Source: JAEZBP01 sp963832725 (GTDB taxonomy: Bacteria > Myxococcota_A > Polyangia > Polyangiales > Sandaracinaceae). From it: a stretch of 64,000 nt of DNA. Of this stretch, positions 17,995 through 28,126 are shown one piece after another (the first letter of the stretch is position 1; every line of letters starts with the position of its first letter). A program made the translations under genes and the position numbers. The stretch is from contig CAWHVG010000003.1 of assembly GCA_963832725.1 (NCBI GenBank), positions 248,001-312,000 on the forward strand, read 5' to 3'. Below the pieces are notes generated by a model. The model was not told the origin of the DNA. It ran no database searches and saw only the letters and a program-made list of their open reading frames with translations.

Positions 17995-18961
17995 CGACCT
18001 TCGCGACGGTGGGGGACCTGCTCCAGCGCCTGGCGCACGATGGCTTCTTGCTGCGCGCCCTCCATCTCGGCCTCCGGCGTCAGCACCAGCCGGTGGGCCA
18101 GGACCGGGACGGCCAGCCGCTTGATGTCGTCGGGCAGCACGAAGGGGCGTCCCGCGACCAACGCGCGGGCGCGCGCCGCCCGCACCAGCGCCAGCGAGGC
18201 GCGCGGCGAGACGCCGAGGAAGAGGCGGGCGTGTTCCCGCGTGAAGCCGGCGAGGCGCACCACGTAGTCGAGGATCGCGTCCTCCACGTGCACCCGATCG
18301 ACCAGGTGCTGCATGGTGAGGATCTGCTCCGGCTCCAACACCGCGTGCGGCTTGGGCGAGCCGTCGGTGAAGCGTCGCAGGATGCCCTTCTCGTCGCTCG
18401 GGCTCGGGTAGCCGATGACCAGCCGGACCAGGAAGCGATCGATCTGGGCCTCGGGCAAGCGGATAGGTCCCCGCCTGCTCCACCGGGTTCTGGGTGGCCA
18501 GCACGATGAAGGGCGTGGGCAGCGGCCGCGTGTCGCCCTCGATGGTGACCTGGTGCTCCTGCATGGCCTCGAGGAGCGCGCTCTGGGTCTTGGCCGGAGC
18601 GCGGTTGATCTCGTCGCCGAGCACCACGTTCGCGAAGATCGGACCTTCGCGGAGCTGGAAGAGGCCCTCCTTGGGCGAGAGCACGTAGGTCCCGGTGATG
18701 TCGGCGGGCAGGAGATCCGGCGTGAACTGCACGCGCGAGAAGCGGCAGCCGAGGGTCGAGGCGAAGGCCTTGCAGAGGGTCGTCTTGGCGACGCCCGGCA
18801 CGCCCTCGAGCAGCGCGTGGCCCCGTGCCAGGAGCGAGACCAGCAGGAGCTCGGGGACCTCGTCGGGCCCCACGAAGACCCGCGACACTTCCTCCATCAC
18901 CACGCGGCAGGTCTCGGAGACGCTGGCCAGCGTATCGGGCTCGAATCTGCTGCGTGCTCAT
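17991..18961 (-). CDS. MoxR family AAA+ ATPase
   Basis: About 323 residues, the usual size of MoxR ATPases. Walker A is LLEGVPGVAKTTLCKAFA, the RVQFTPDLLPADITGT family signature follows, and Walker B is VVLGDEINRAPAKTQSALLE. Sensor 1 is IVLATQNPVEQAGTYPL, and the C-terminal lid has FLGVSPRASLALVRAARA. Frameshifts near 18945 (just after the start) and 18460 (between TYPL and EAQIDRFL) are bridged. The start ATG 18961 overlaps the DUF4350 stop (ATGA). MoxR partners with DUF58/vWA proteins as a metal-insertion or maturation chaperone. The TAG stop is formed by the end of repeat cassette A. Confidence 0.85.
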
Positions 18962-20198
18962 GCCGCTCTCATCTCTCCCAGCCGCCCGAGCAGCTTCTCT
19001 CCGGTCTCCACGATCTGGCGGAAGCGACGCGCGGAGACCCGCGGCGCCGAGCCCGCCTCGTGCAGCTCGTCGAGCTCGACCATCAGCGCGCGCATCGCGT
19101 CAACGTCCTCTTCTCCGAGCCCGCGGGCGCGCATGCCGGCCAACACCTCGCGCAGCCGCGTCTGCTCCGGCAGCGCCAAGCGCCGGAGGATCTCCGCTTC
19201 GAGCTCGAGCTTGTAGACCATCAGAGGCGGGAAGAGGTTCGAGGGATGTTCGGCGAAGAACCGGACCCGCCCCACGAACCCGCCTTGGGCCGAGGGTCCC
19301 GCGAACATGCGCTCGGCACGGTAGGGCGAGCGGCGGGGCAGGGCGCCCAGAGCGAGGATGACCGCGATCGCGGCCAGCGCCAGGCCCGCCACGCGCATCG
19401 CGAGCGGCGGCACCTCGAGCGAAGCGACCGCCTCCAGCGTCGCCCGCAGATTCGTGGAGCGGACGGTCCGCCCCCGGCTCGCCCCAGCGACCGACCAGCC
19501 GCGCTCCGGGGCCGAGCACGAAGAGCCGCCCACCCCGATCGTCGTCGAGGTAGTCGATCAGGTTCTCGGCGAAGACACGGTTGCCCCGGAGCTCCAGCAT
19601 GTTGTCGATCAGCACGCTGGGGTCCGAGAGCACCACGAGCCGACCCGAACCGACCGCGCCGGCCAGCACCAGGGCCTCGCCCTGGCTGAGCTCGAAGATC
19701 GGGGAGAGCGCCCGGTGGTAGACCATCGCCGGGTGGTTGGTCACGAGCGCCCGCACCCCGTTGGCGAGGCGGTGCTGTCCACGGGCTCTCGCCACCAGCA
19801 GCGCGGGGTTGCCGCGGAGCCGGGGCGCGAGGTCGGGGCTCGGTGTGTCGCGCCCGATCTGGAAGGTCGAGAGGAGCGAGCGACCGCTGCCGAAGTCGTC
19901 GGCCAGCGCCACACGCCCGCCCGCCCGCAAGAAAGCCGTGATCTCCCGCCCCGGCAGAGGCTGGTCGGGTGCGAGTATCAGGAGTGAGTCGTCCGCTTGC
20001 AGCGTGCCGATGTCCAGGCGATCGACGGCCTGCGCGCTCGCACCGCGATCGCGCGCGATCTGCATCAGTTGGGATACCGAGTTCCAGGCGCCGCCTTCCG
20101 TCGCGAAGTCGGGTTGCTGCGCGCGCGCCGGTGCCGCCGTGGCCAGCACGATCGTCAACAGCCAGCCGAACGGACGTCGGGGCACGGCCGGCAGCATA
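18958..20198 (-). CDS. DUF4350-type membrane protein of the MoxR/DUF58 operon (frameshifted)
   Basis: About 413 residues. A signal or anchor segment (FGWLLTIVLATAAPARAQ) is followed by a Rossmann-like region (LLILAPDQPLPGREITAFLRAGGRVALADDFG, split by family as a GATase1-like fold), then a single transmembrane helix (GLALAAIAVILALGALP) and a helical cytosolic tail. This order is the DUF4350 architecture usually found beside DUF58 and MoxR. One frameshift lies near 19470, before the transmembrane helix. The start ATG 20198 has no clear Shine-Dalgarno. It heads a four-gene minus-strand string ending with rsmA. Confidence 0.65.
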
Positions 20199-20457
20199 GC
20201 AGCAGGAGACGGCAGAGGGTTCGAACCCGAGTGACGCCGCCGTCGCGTCGCTCGGATGCCTCGTGGATGTGCGTGTCGTATATGTCCCACTCGTGGCACC
20301 GCCGTTGCTTTCCACGAGTCGATGGCTACAGTTTGATTGTCTTCCCCGGCAGGGGACTGGCAGAATGGGCCTCCCACCCCGAGCTCGGTCCCAGTGACCC
20401 GTTTCTGGACAGTCGTTTCCGGAGAAGGGTCACGCGACGGAGGAAGGAGCTGAGCAG

Positions 20458-20634
20458 ATGCTGCCTCCTTTCATCATCGACCAGATTCGAAGGCGAGAAG
20501 AAGAGGAGCGTCGGCGGCACGAGTCGCCGATGATTGAGCTTCCTCTACCCGGTCCTACCCCCGGCCCGCGCGAGCAGCGCCCGCGCGAGGACGAGCCGCG
20601 CCGGGGCGTGGTGATCATCGATCTGATGAGTTGA
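20458..20634 (+). CDS. 58-residue small charged protein
   Basis: ATG 20458 is preceded by a strong Shine-Dalgarno (GGAGGAAGGAG). The product starts MLPPFIIDQIRRREEEERRR, has a Pro-rich middle and ends RRGVVIIDLMS with TGA 20632-20634. A hydrophobic patch, a charged helix, a Pro linker and a short beta-like C-terminus suggest a real short protein. No function is known to me. It lies between the divergent DUF4350 gene and the convergent SDR gene. Upstream is a hairpin (GTGACCC about 20394, GGGTCAC about 20427) in what would be its leader. Confidence 0.6.
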   Translation: MLPPFIIDQIRRREEEERRRHESPMIELPLPGPTPGPREQRPREDEPRRGVVIIDLMS

Positions 20635-20676
20635 GGGCGGGCCCTCGCTCGACCCGCCACCACACCCCACGCCAGC

Positions 20677-21522
20677 TCACGCCCGGGTGATCTCGGCCCA
20701 CGCCGCCGCGATCGCCTCGGGCGCCGGCGGTTCCCCGTCCCCGAAGTGGCCCGGCGTCTCCCGGCTGCGGAGGGCATAGAGCCTCGCGCCGGCGGCTCCC
20801 ACGACCTCACCCGTCACGTCCGCGGACAGGTCGGAGGCGAGGAAGACGCCGAGCGGTGCCACCAACTCCGGTCCCATCGAGCCCGCCGAGATGCTCCGAA
20901 AGAGCGGCAGCGACTCGGTGGTCCGGGTGCGCGCCGTCGGCGCCACCGCGTTGACGCGGATCCCCTGCTTTCGCAGCTCGATGGCGGCCGAGCGGACGAG
21001 CCCGGTCACGGCCGCGCCCGTGGCGGCGAGCGCGGACTGGCGCAGCGCTCCGAAGAACGCGACCGGCGCCGTGTGCAGCACGATCGAGCCGCCGTGCTTC
21101 GCGTCCAGCATGGCCCGCGAAGCAGCGCGGGTGAGGGCGAAGGCGCCGCGAACGTGGACGTCGATGATCCGGTCGAGCAGCGCGTCGTCCATCTTGAGCA
21201 CGGTCCGGTCGGCCACGACGCCGGCGCACGCGAGGACCGCGTCCACCCGGCCGAAGACTTCGAGCGCGCGCGCGATCACGCGGTTGGCGCCCTCCGACCC
21301 AGCGACGTCGGTGGCGTCGGCGATCGCCTCGCCGCCCGCCTCGACGATGCCATCCCGGACGTCCTCTGCGACCGAGGGATCCTCGCCGTGACCGTGGACG
21401 TCGGCGCCCAGATCGTTGACCAGCACCCGCGCGCCGTGGGCGGCGCAGGCGAGGGCGTACGCTCTCCCCACCCCGCGCCCCCCTCCCGTGACGACGACGC
21501 TCTTTCCGGCCAGCAGGCTCAT
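20677..21522 (-). CDS. Short-chain dehydrogenase/reductase-like protein lacking the YxxxK catalytic pair
   Basis: 281 residues with the Rossmann NAD(P)-binding motif VVVTGGGRGVGRAYALA (TGxxxGxG) and LACAGV in place of NNAG. The aligned active site reads RQSALAATGAAV where SDRs normally have Q-S-N-Y-A-A-A-K, so the catalytic Tyr and Lys are Leu and Gly, and the Ser region is SIVLHTAPVAFFG. It may bind nucleotide but is unlikely to carry out normal SDR chemistry. N-terminal features such as LVNDLGADVHG resemble the SDR domain of peroxisomal multifunctional enzyme type 2-like proteins. Its start overlaps the protease stop by one base (TGATG). Confidence 0.75.
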   Translation of the reverse strand: MSLLAGKSVVVTGGGRGVGRAYALACAAHGARVLVNDLGADVHGHGEDPSVAEDVRDGIVEAGGEAIADATDVAGSEGANRVIARALEVFGRVDAVLACAGVVADRTVLKMDDALLDRIIDVHVRGAFALTRAASRAMLDAKHGGSIVLHTAPVAFFGALRQSALAATGAAVTGLVRSAAIELRKQGIRVNAVAPTARTRTTESLPLFRSISAGSMGPELVAPLGVFLASDLSADVTGEVVGAAGARLYALRSRETPGHFGDGEPPAPEAIAAAWAEITRA

Positions 21523-23513
21523 CACGGCCCCACCAGCGCGGCGGCGCGAAGCACGGTGCCTTGTCCCGCGCTCAGCCGGTCGTTGGTGCCGGAGCCGACG
21601 ACGCTCCAGTACATCAGATTGGACGTGTCGCCGTAGGTGGTGTCCGCGAGCGTGTCGCCGGCGCCGAAGGGCGCGCAGGTGCTCGTCGAAGGATCCTCGC
21701 CCGGCCCGCAGGGCCGCGCCTGCTCCGTGGTGTGGAAGAGGCCGAGATAGTGCCCGATCTCGTGGGCGAGCACGTGGCCGACCAAGTGCGCGCCGGTCGT
21801 GCCGCTGCCGACGACCGATGGGTCGAACGCGACGACCACGCCGCTGTGCTGGGTTCCGTGGATCCCCGCCGGACCGGGGATGCCGCCGGCGATGCCGAGC
21901 GCCTGGAAGCCGCTCGCCGCGCCGCCGCTGATCGAGCGGACCAAGAAGATGTTGAGCCGCATCCCCGTGCGCGACGCGCTGAGGCGGAAGAGGCCGGAGA
22001 GCTCGCTGGTGCTGCCGGTCGTCGAGTCGATGACCTGATAGGTCGTCGCGTCCGCGCCGCTCACGTCGTGGTAGGCCACGTCGCCGACGTGGACGCCCGC
22101 GGAGCCGAGGATCCCGGTGAGGCGGCTCAGGGCCGCCGAGATGCGGCCGTTGGTCGGCGCGGAGGCGGCGCTGACGCCGATGCCGACCAAGAAGACGTCG
22201 AGGCTCAGCGTGCCGGAGCTGACCGAGCCGCCCGGCGCGCGCTTGATCAACGCGCTGACGTGAAGCTGCGCGGAGCCGGTGTCGCCCATCGACCGGGGGA
22301 AGGTCCCGGCCGACCACTGGAAGAGCCCCGGGTGGTAGGGGAGGCGGTCGGGCGTGCTGTTCGGCACCAGCATCGTGATCACCTCGCCAGTGTCGACGGG
22401 GAGCCAGCGATCGGGCTGGTCCATCAGCATGCCGATCTGGTTCAGGTCGAAGATCACCGTGCCGGAGGGATCGGTGACGGTCCCGAACGTGAGATCCAGG
22501 GGATCACCACTGGTCCGCTGCGCCTGCAGCGTGATGCTCACCGAATCGGGTGGGGTGGCGAGCTGAAAGCTGCTGGCTGCGCCCGCGGGGACCATCACGT
22601 CGCCCAGATCGACTTGCTCGATCGTCACGCCGCCCGAGAGGGGCGTGAAGCCGCAGCCCATGTAGGTGCCGCCCGGCACGCCGGCGCGGCTGAGCGTGGT
22701 GCAGACCTCGCCCCGCACGCAGTCGCTGTCGTCCGTGCAGACCTCCGTGCATTGCCCATCCTGGCAGATGCTCGCCTCGCACTGCGAGTCGGCGGTGCAG
22801 TAGCTGCCCATCGGGTGGGACCCGGCCGGCAGCAGCGTGCACTCGGGTTGCACGGTGTCGGGCGTCCCGTCCCCAGTCGTGTCCACGCCGAACGCGTTGC
22901 AGCCGGCTTCGCCGACGTCGAAGCAGTCGCTGGCGCGCGCACAGGAGTGGGTGCAGACGCCCCCGAGGCCGGGCGGCGCACAGAGCCCGCTCTGGCACTC
23001 ACCGTCGCTCGTGCACGCAGCGCCGATGGGCTGTGGCATGCCCGCGTCGGGCGTCACCATCACGCAGCTTCCGCCGGCGCAGCGCCGTCCCGTGCCGCAG
23101 TCCGCGTCGCTCGTGCACTCGGGGCCTACGCACTGCCCGCCCGTGCCGCAGGTCGCGCCTTCGACCCCGCAGTCGCCATCCGTCGCGCAGGTCGGCCGAC
23201 AGGTCCCTTGCCAGCACTGATAGCTGCTGCGGCAGTCGCTCGGCGCCGCGCAGGTCGCCAGGCACAAGGGCGGGGTGATCGCGTTCTCGCACATCGAGCC
23301 GGCGGGACAGGCGCCGTCCGCACAGGTCTGGCTGCAGTAGCCGTCCGGGAAGCGCGCGTCTTCGATGCAGGAGAGCCCGCTGCCGCAAGGCGAGCCCGCC
23401 GAGCAGGGCGCGCCGACCGAGCTGGCCCCCGCGTCGTCGGTGGCGTGTGATTCGCCACAGTCGGCGAGGACCAGCAGGGCGAGGATGGGGACCAGAGCAA
23501 AGGGGCGTCGCAT
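21522..23513 (-). CDS. Secreted lipoprotein metalloprotease, M43/zincin-like, with Cys-rich N-terminal repeats
   Basis: 663 residues. The lipoprotein signal (ILALLVLADC) is followed to ~residue 280 by many Cys-rich modules of the type CTSDADCGTGRRCAGGSC, common in myxobacterial outer-surface proteins. After a beta-rich middle comes a zinc-protease site HEIGHYLGLFH (about 582-592; HExxHxxGxxH) with a downstream Met-turn NLMYW. That pattern fits metzincins of the M43 pappalysin type. It is probably displayed on the outer membrane or released, acting on extracellular protein. A -10-like TACACT lies on the minus strand at 23533-23528, 14 nt from the ATG. The frame is intact. Confidence 0.8.
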   Translation of the reverse strand: MRRPFALVPILALLVLADCGESHATDDAGASSVGAPCSAGSPCGSGLSCIEDARFPDGYCSQTCADGACPAGSMCENAITPPLCLATCAAPSDCRSSYQCWQGTCRPTCATDGDCGVEGATCGTGGQCVGPECTSDADCGTGRRCAGGSCVMVTPDAGMPQPIGAACTSDGECQSGLCAPPGLGGVCTHSCARASDCFDVGEAGCNAFGVDTTGDGTPDTVQPECTLLPAGSHPMGSYCTADSQCEASICQDGQCTEVCTDDSDCVRGEVCTTLSRAGVPGGTYMGCGFTPLSGGVTIEQVDLGDVMVPAGAASSFQLATPPDSVSITLQAQRTSGDPLDLTFGTVTDPSGTVIFDLNQIGMLMDQPDRWLPVDTGEVITMLVPNSTPDRLPYHPGLFQWSAGTFPRSMGDTGSAQLHVSALIKRAPGGSVSSGTLSLDVFLVGIGVSAASAPTNGRISAALSRLTGILGSAGVHVGDVAYHDVSGADATTYQVIDSTTGSTSELSGLFRLSASRTGMRLNIFLVRSISGGAASGFQALGIAGGIPGPAGIHGTQHSGVVVAFDPSVVGSGTTGAHLVGHVLAHEIGHYLGLFHTTEQARPCGPGEDPSTSTCAPFGAGDTLADTTYGDTSNLMYWSVVGSGTNDRLSAGQGTVLRAAALVGP

Positions 23514-23632
23514 GGAGGGGTCCGGCCAGTGTACACCTCGTGCATGCGAACCGAAGACGTGCGCGACGCATGCGCCCGAATCCGGATTGGCTTAGTCTTC
23601 GTCCGACTCATTCCCGAGGCATCGTCTACGTC

Positions 23633-24998
23633 ATGAGAGGGGCTCGACTCGCCAGCTACGACCTGGTGCGCAAGATCGCCGCCGGCGGCATGGCCGAGAT
23701 CTTCCTCGCCCGGAAGTGGGGCCAGGGCGGTTTCTTCCGCGATGTGGTCATCAAGCGGCTCTTTCCGCATCTCGCCGAGCACGAGCGCCAGCTGCGGATG
23801 TTCCAGGACGAAGCGCGGCTGCTCTCGCAGCTCGCGCACCCGAACATCCCGCAGGTCTACGACGTGGGGTGTGAGGACGGCTACTGGTACATCGCCATGG
23901 AGTACGTGGAGGGGCTCACCGTGGCCGACCTCTGGCGGCTCGGCGCGAAGTCCGGGCAGGTGATGCCCCTCAACGTCGCGCTCGCGATCCTGGTGCAGGC
24001 CTCCGACGCGCTCCACCACGCCCACGAGCGCAAGGACCGGGCGGGGCGGGCGCTCCGCATCGTCCACCGCGACGTGACGCCCCACAACGTCATGGTCACG
24101 CGCGACGGCGTGGCGAAGCTGATGGACTTCGGGGTGGCGTCTACCTCGGCCCGCAAGGACACCGAGGCCGGCGCCGTCCGCGGGACCTTCTCGTACATGG
24201 CGCCCGAGCAGGTGCGGGGGAAGCCGCTCGACAAGCGCGCCGACGTCTTCGCGCTCGGCGTCATCCTTTACGAGCTGACGACGGGCACGCGCTTGTTCCG
24301 CGGCAGCGACATCCAGATCATGACGCAGGTCGTGGAGCAGGATGCGCCGGTGCCGTCGACGCGCGTCCCCGGCTATCCGCCGGACCTGGAGGAGATTCGT
24401 GCTCGCCGCCCTCTCCCGCGACCGCGGCGCGCGACTGCCGAGCGCCGCGCACCTCGGCGGGTACCTCGAAGAGCTCGGCATGCGCCACGGCCTGCTGGTC
24501 GGTCCCCGCGCAATCGCCCGCTATTTCTCGTCGGTGGCGCCGGCCGAGCCCATCCGCGAGGAGGCGCTCGGCATCGTGGAAGCCGATCCGCCGCGTCTCG
24601 AGGTCGTGCCGGACTCGGAGGCACGCCGGGTGTGGGGACCCCCGGACGACGACCTGCCGGACATCGACGAGAAGGAGGTGCTCGACGACCTCCAACTCCT
24701 CGCCATCCCCAACGACGCCTACCCGGGGGACGACGAAGGGATCGATCTCGCCGACGCCGTCGAAGAGCTCGACTCGCTGCTCGAGGCGCCCGAGGAGCAG
24801 CCGGGCGAAGCGTTCCTCTCGCTCGACTCGAGCTCGCTGGTCCTGGACGGATTCAACGAGGACGGCCCGCGCGAGCGGCCGGTGGTCCTCCTCGACGAGC
24901 GCTCCAGGAAAGACCCGACCGGGCGCACGTCCCGGAAAAAGGGCGACTACGTCGACGAGCTCGAGCGGCGCCTCGCCGGTGAGCCCAGCGACGACTGA
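23633..24998 (+). CDS. Serine/threonine protein kinase with acidic C-terminal region
   Basis: About 455 residues from ATG 23633. Kinase domain ~9-265: loop IAAGGMAEIF, VVIKRL lysine, HRDVTPHN (catalytic Lys replaced by Thr, as in its relatives), DFGVAS and YMAPEQV. A frameshift near 24395 moves to the frame reading ALSRDRGARLPSAAHLGGYL, which completes the last kinase helix. The rest is strongly acidic (ex. DDDLPDIDEKEVLDDL) and ends ERRLAGEPSDD. No transmembrane segment is seen. It is divergent from the protease gene across ~120 bp, so the two may share a control region. Substrates are unknown. Confidence 0.85.
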
Positions 24999-25142
24999 CG
25001 TCGCGCCGCCCATGCCCATCTCCCGTCGCGTGCCCGGTCCGCGGCGGCCGTTCGGGAAGAGCGATCAGAAGCGCTCATCGGTCCGCGCGAGCCACGCCGA
25101 GCTCCATGTTGGAGGCCCGATTCGGCCATGCTTCGCACCGGA

Positions 25143-25409
25143 TCAGGGCCCGGGCGGCACGACCGGCCGGCCGGCGCTCCGGCACGGCCTGAGGAGCGAG
25201 GTCCCCGACTCGCAGTAGCCGTCGACGCAGAGCTTGAGCGCGCCGCAGGTCGTCCCGCCGTTGCAGTCGCTGAGCTGCGTGCAAGGAGTTCCGGAGAGCG
25301 GCGTCGGCACGTTCGGCTGGCGTGGACACCCGGAGAGCCCCAGGGCCAGCAGCGCGAGGCCGACGAGCCCGACGATGCGCGTTGCGACGGCGTGAAGTCC
25401 CTGCTTCAT
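25143..25409 (-). CDS. Small Cys-rich lipoprotein
   Basis: 88 residues with a lipoprotein signal (LVGLALLALGLSGC) and one Cys-rich module (GTPCTQLSDCNGGTTC, then LCVDGYCESG) of the same style as the protease at 21.5-23.5 kb. It is probably an outer-membrane lipoprotein. A -10-like TACAGT lies on the minus strand about 16 nt before ATG 25409. It is convergent with the kinase gene and just downstream of the sigma-54 activator, 53 bp away. Confidence 0.65.
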   Translation of the reverse strand: MKQGLHAVATRIVGLVGLALLALGLSGCPRQPNVPTPLSGTPCTQLSDCNGGTTCGALKLCVDGYCESGTSLLRPCRSAGRPVVPPGP

Positions 25410-25462
25410 GGCTGCACCGAGGGTCACTGTAGTAACCGCGCGCGCCGCCCGAAAGGGCCCTG

Positions 25463-28053
25463 TCAGAGGATCTCGTATTCTTTGAGCCGCCGGTAGAAGG
25501 TGCGGCGCGCCATGCCGAGGGCGCGCGCGGCCCGGACCCGGTTCCATGCGCAGTTCTCCAGGGCTTCGAGGATCCGCCGCTTCTCCAGGTCCTTGTACTC
25601 TTCGACGCTCGCGGGCGGCGTCTCGCCGTCCTCGCGGACCGGCGGTGCTTCTCGCAAGGCGCGCTCCAGCCTCGGCGGAACCGCCAGCGCGCTTCCGTCG
25701 TCCGAGAGCGCGAGGTCCTCCGCGTCGATGGTCTCGCCTTCGGACATCACCCACGCGTTGAGCAGGAGGTGCTCGAGCTGCCTCACGTTGCCGGGCAGCG
25801 GGTGGGTGGCCAGCCGCTGGAGCGCGTCGCGGCTGATCCGCTTGGGCTGACTCGTCCCGCTTCGCGGGGGTCTGGCGAGGAAGTGCTCTGCGAGCAGGGG
25901 GATGTCCTCGGCCCGGTCGCGCAGCGGCGGCAGCGCAGATCTCGACGACGTTCAGCCGGTAGTAGAGGTCCTCGCGGAAGATGCCCGCGCTGCACCAGGT
26001 CGCGCAATGATTTGTTCGACGCGGCCACGACCCGCACGTCGACGGGATCCTCGACCTCGCCGCCGACCGGACGGACCTTCCGATCCTGGAGCACGCGCAG
26101 GAGGTCGACCTGCATCTTGGCGGCATGTCGCCCGACCTCGTCGAGGAACAGCGTGCCGCCGGAGGCCTTGCTCGAACACGCCGCGCCGGTCGCGGTCGGC
26201 GCCGGTGAACGCGCCGCGCACGTGGCCGAACAGCTCGCTCTCGAGCAGCGCTTCGGGGATCGCCGCGCAGTTGATGCGCGACGAAGGGCCGCCGCGCGCG
26301 GCTGCCGCCGAAGTGGATGGCGCGCGGCGACGAGCTCCTTGCCCGTGCCGCTCTCGCCCTGGATGACGACCGGCACGTCGGCGTCGCACACGCGATCGAC
26401 ACGCGCGAGGATCCGCCGCATGGCGTCGCTGCGGCCCACGATGCCGTGCCGGTCGATGGCTGCTCCGCAGCTCTTCGCGCGCGCGGACCAGCTCGCTGCG
26501 CGCTTACCTCCAACTCGTCGGTCTGCGCACCAGGAACCGCTCGAATCTGCTTTGGCGCGACCGAGCCCTCGTTGGCCACCTCCAACTCCTGGCGCCGCTC
26601 GCTCCGGTTGCCCAAGAGGCGAGCGTTCTCGAGCGCGATGGCCGCTTGGTCGGCAAAGGCGAAGAGGAGGTCCACGATCCGCTCGCCGAAGCGCCCGCGG
26701 CCGCATGCGGTGCTCGAGGTAGAGCACGCCGCACCGTGCCCGAGCGACCGCGGATGGGCACGCACGCGACCGACTTGAGCATCAGCTTGTGCACCGAGAG
26801 GAACTCGCTGAGCCGCTGATCGGTCGCTCGCATCGACGGTGAGGATGGGCTCACCGTCGATGAGCACGGCCTCGGCGATGGAACGGCTGAACGCGACGTG
26901 GGTGGTCGTCCGGATTCCCGGCGTCGCGCACGGTGCGCGGCAAGAGGGTGCCGCCGGCGGGGTCGGTCAACAGGACGAAGCCGCGCTCGGCGCCGGAGAG
27001 CTCGATCGCGCAGTCGGTGATCCGCTCGAGGAGCCGGTCGAGGTCGTGTTCCGACGCGAGCCGCTTGAGCACCTCCAGCAGCCGGGCCAGCCGGCCATCG
27101 GCGAAGGGATCGGCTGCGCTGACGGTGGGGCGGGGCTCACCACGCCCCGCCGCCCGGTGACGGGCCTGCTGGCGGCGGGCGTCGTTCCAGAACGACTCGC
27201 GATGCTCCCGCGAGAGACCGGTCGCGATCGACTCGAGCGACTCCACCGCCCGTTCCCAGGCCCGGCGGGTCAGGAACTCGGCACCGCGCTGCTGGTGCAG
27301 GTGCGCGAGCGCCGCCGCGATCTGCCACTCGAGGTCGCGCCGACCCTCCTCCTGGGAGGATGGAAGGAGCCGTTCGAGCTCATCGACCGCGCCGTCCGGG
27401 TCGCCCGTGGCGCCGCGGGCGCGCGCCAGGAGCAACGCCAGGCGCGGCCGGAGCCGCTCGGAGCGCGACGCGTCCACGTGATCGCGTGCCTCGGCCAGGC
27501 GGGCCGCGGCCGCCGAGCTGTCCACCGGACCGTCCCGGTCGAGCAACGCCTCGGCCGCGTCCAGGCAGGTGACCGCCAGCTCCGGGCCCGCGTCGTCCAC
27601 GTGGCGCAGCGCCGAGGTGGCCTCGTCGTACCAGCGCAGCGCGCCGTCGGTGTCGCGACGACCCGCGGCGACCCGGCCGAGCGCTCGGGCCGCGCGGGCG
27701 CGGGCGGTCGCTGGCGCGGCGCGCTGCTCGAGCAGGTTGCGAGCTTCGTCCTCGGCCTCCGCGGCCTGACCGAGCCAGGACCGGACCTCGGCCCGAAGCG
27801 CGCGGGCCCGGGCCACTTCCTCTGGCAAATCTGCGGTCGCCGCCCACTTGAGCGTCTGCTCGACCAACGACAGCGCCCGCTCGGGATGCTCCCGTGCCAG
27901 CTCGAGCAGCGCCAAGCGGCGGCTGTGCCGCGCGGCGTCGGCGGGCGTGCCGTCGGTGACCGCGCGCTCCAGCGTGCTCGCCGCCGCCTCGAGATCCGTC
28001 AGTTTCCAGGGGCTCGCCCCCAGCTCCGCCTCGCTGTTCCCCACGCGCGTCAC
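25463..28053 (-). CDS. TPR-GAF-AAA+-Fis sigma-54-dependent activator (heavily frameshifted)
   Basis: About 863 residues. Residues 1-~360 are TPR-like helical repeats (EHPERALSLVEQTLKWA, RDTDGALRWYDEATSALR). A GAF domain follows (RLASEHDLDRLLERITDCA and AERGFVLLTD), then the sigma-54 AAA+ domain with Walker A IQGESGTGKELVAA, GAFTGA in HVRGAFTGADRDRRG, Walker B TLFLDEVG, and FREDLYYRLNVVEI. It ends with a Fis helix (RVRAARALGMARRTFYRRLK). The frame changes about ten times between 26920 and 25930 while motif order is perfect. The likely start is GTG 28053; there is no in-frame ATG between it and the neighbour's stop. It resembles Nla-type myxobacterial regulators. Confidence 0.75.
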
Positions 28054-28126
28054 GGTGACACGCGGCGCATCGCTGCACAAGGCGGCATGGCTCGATACGG
28101 CACACGCGGCACAGATCGCGGTTGGT

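Noticed and set aside
20203..20229. Minus-strand segment GGGTTCGAACCCTCTGCC... resembling a tRNA T-loop and 3' acceptor end
   Set aside because: No matching 5' acceptor, D-arm or anticodon arm upstream, and the T-stem does not pair properly. At most a tRNA-end remnant; not annotated.
25059..25076. Short hairpin GAGCG...CGCTC between convergent genes
   Set aside because: Only a 5-bp stem without a T-run; too weak to call a terminator.
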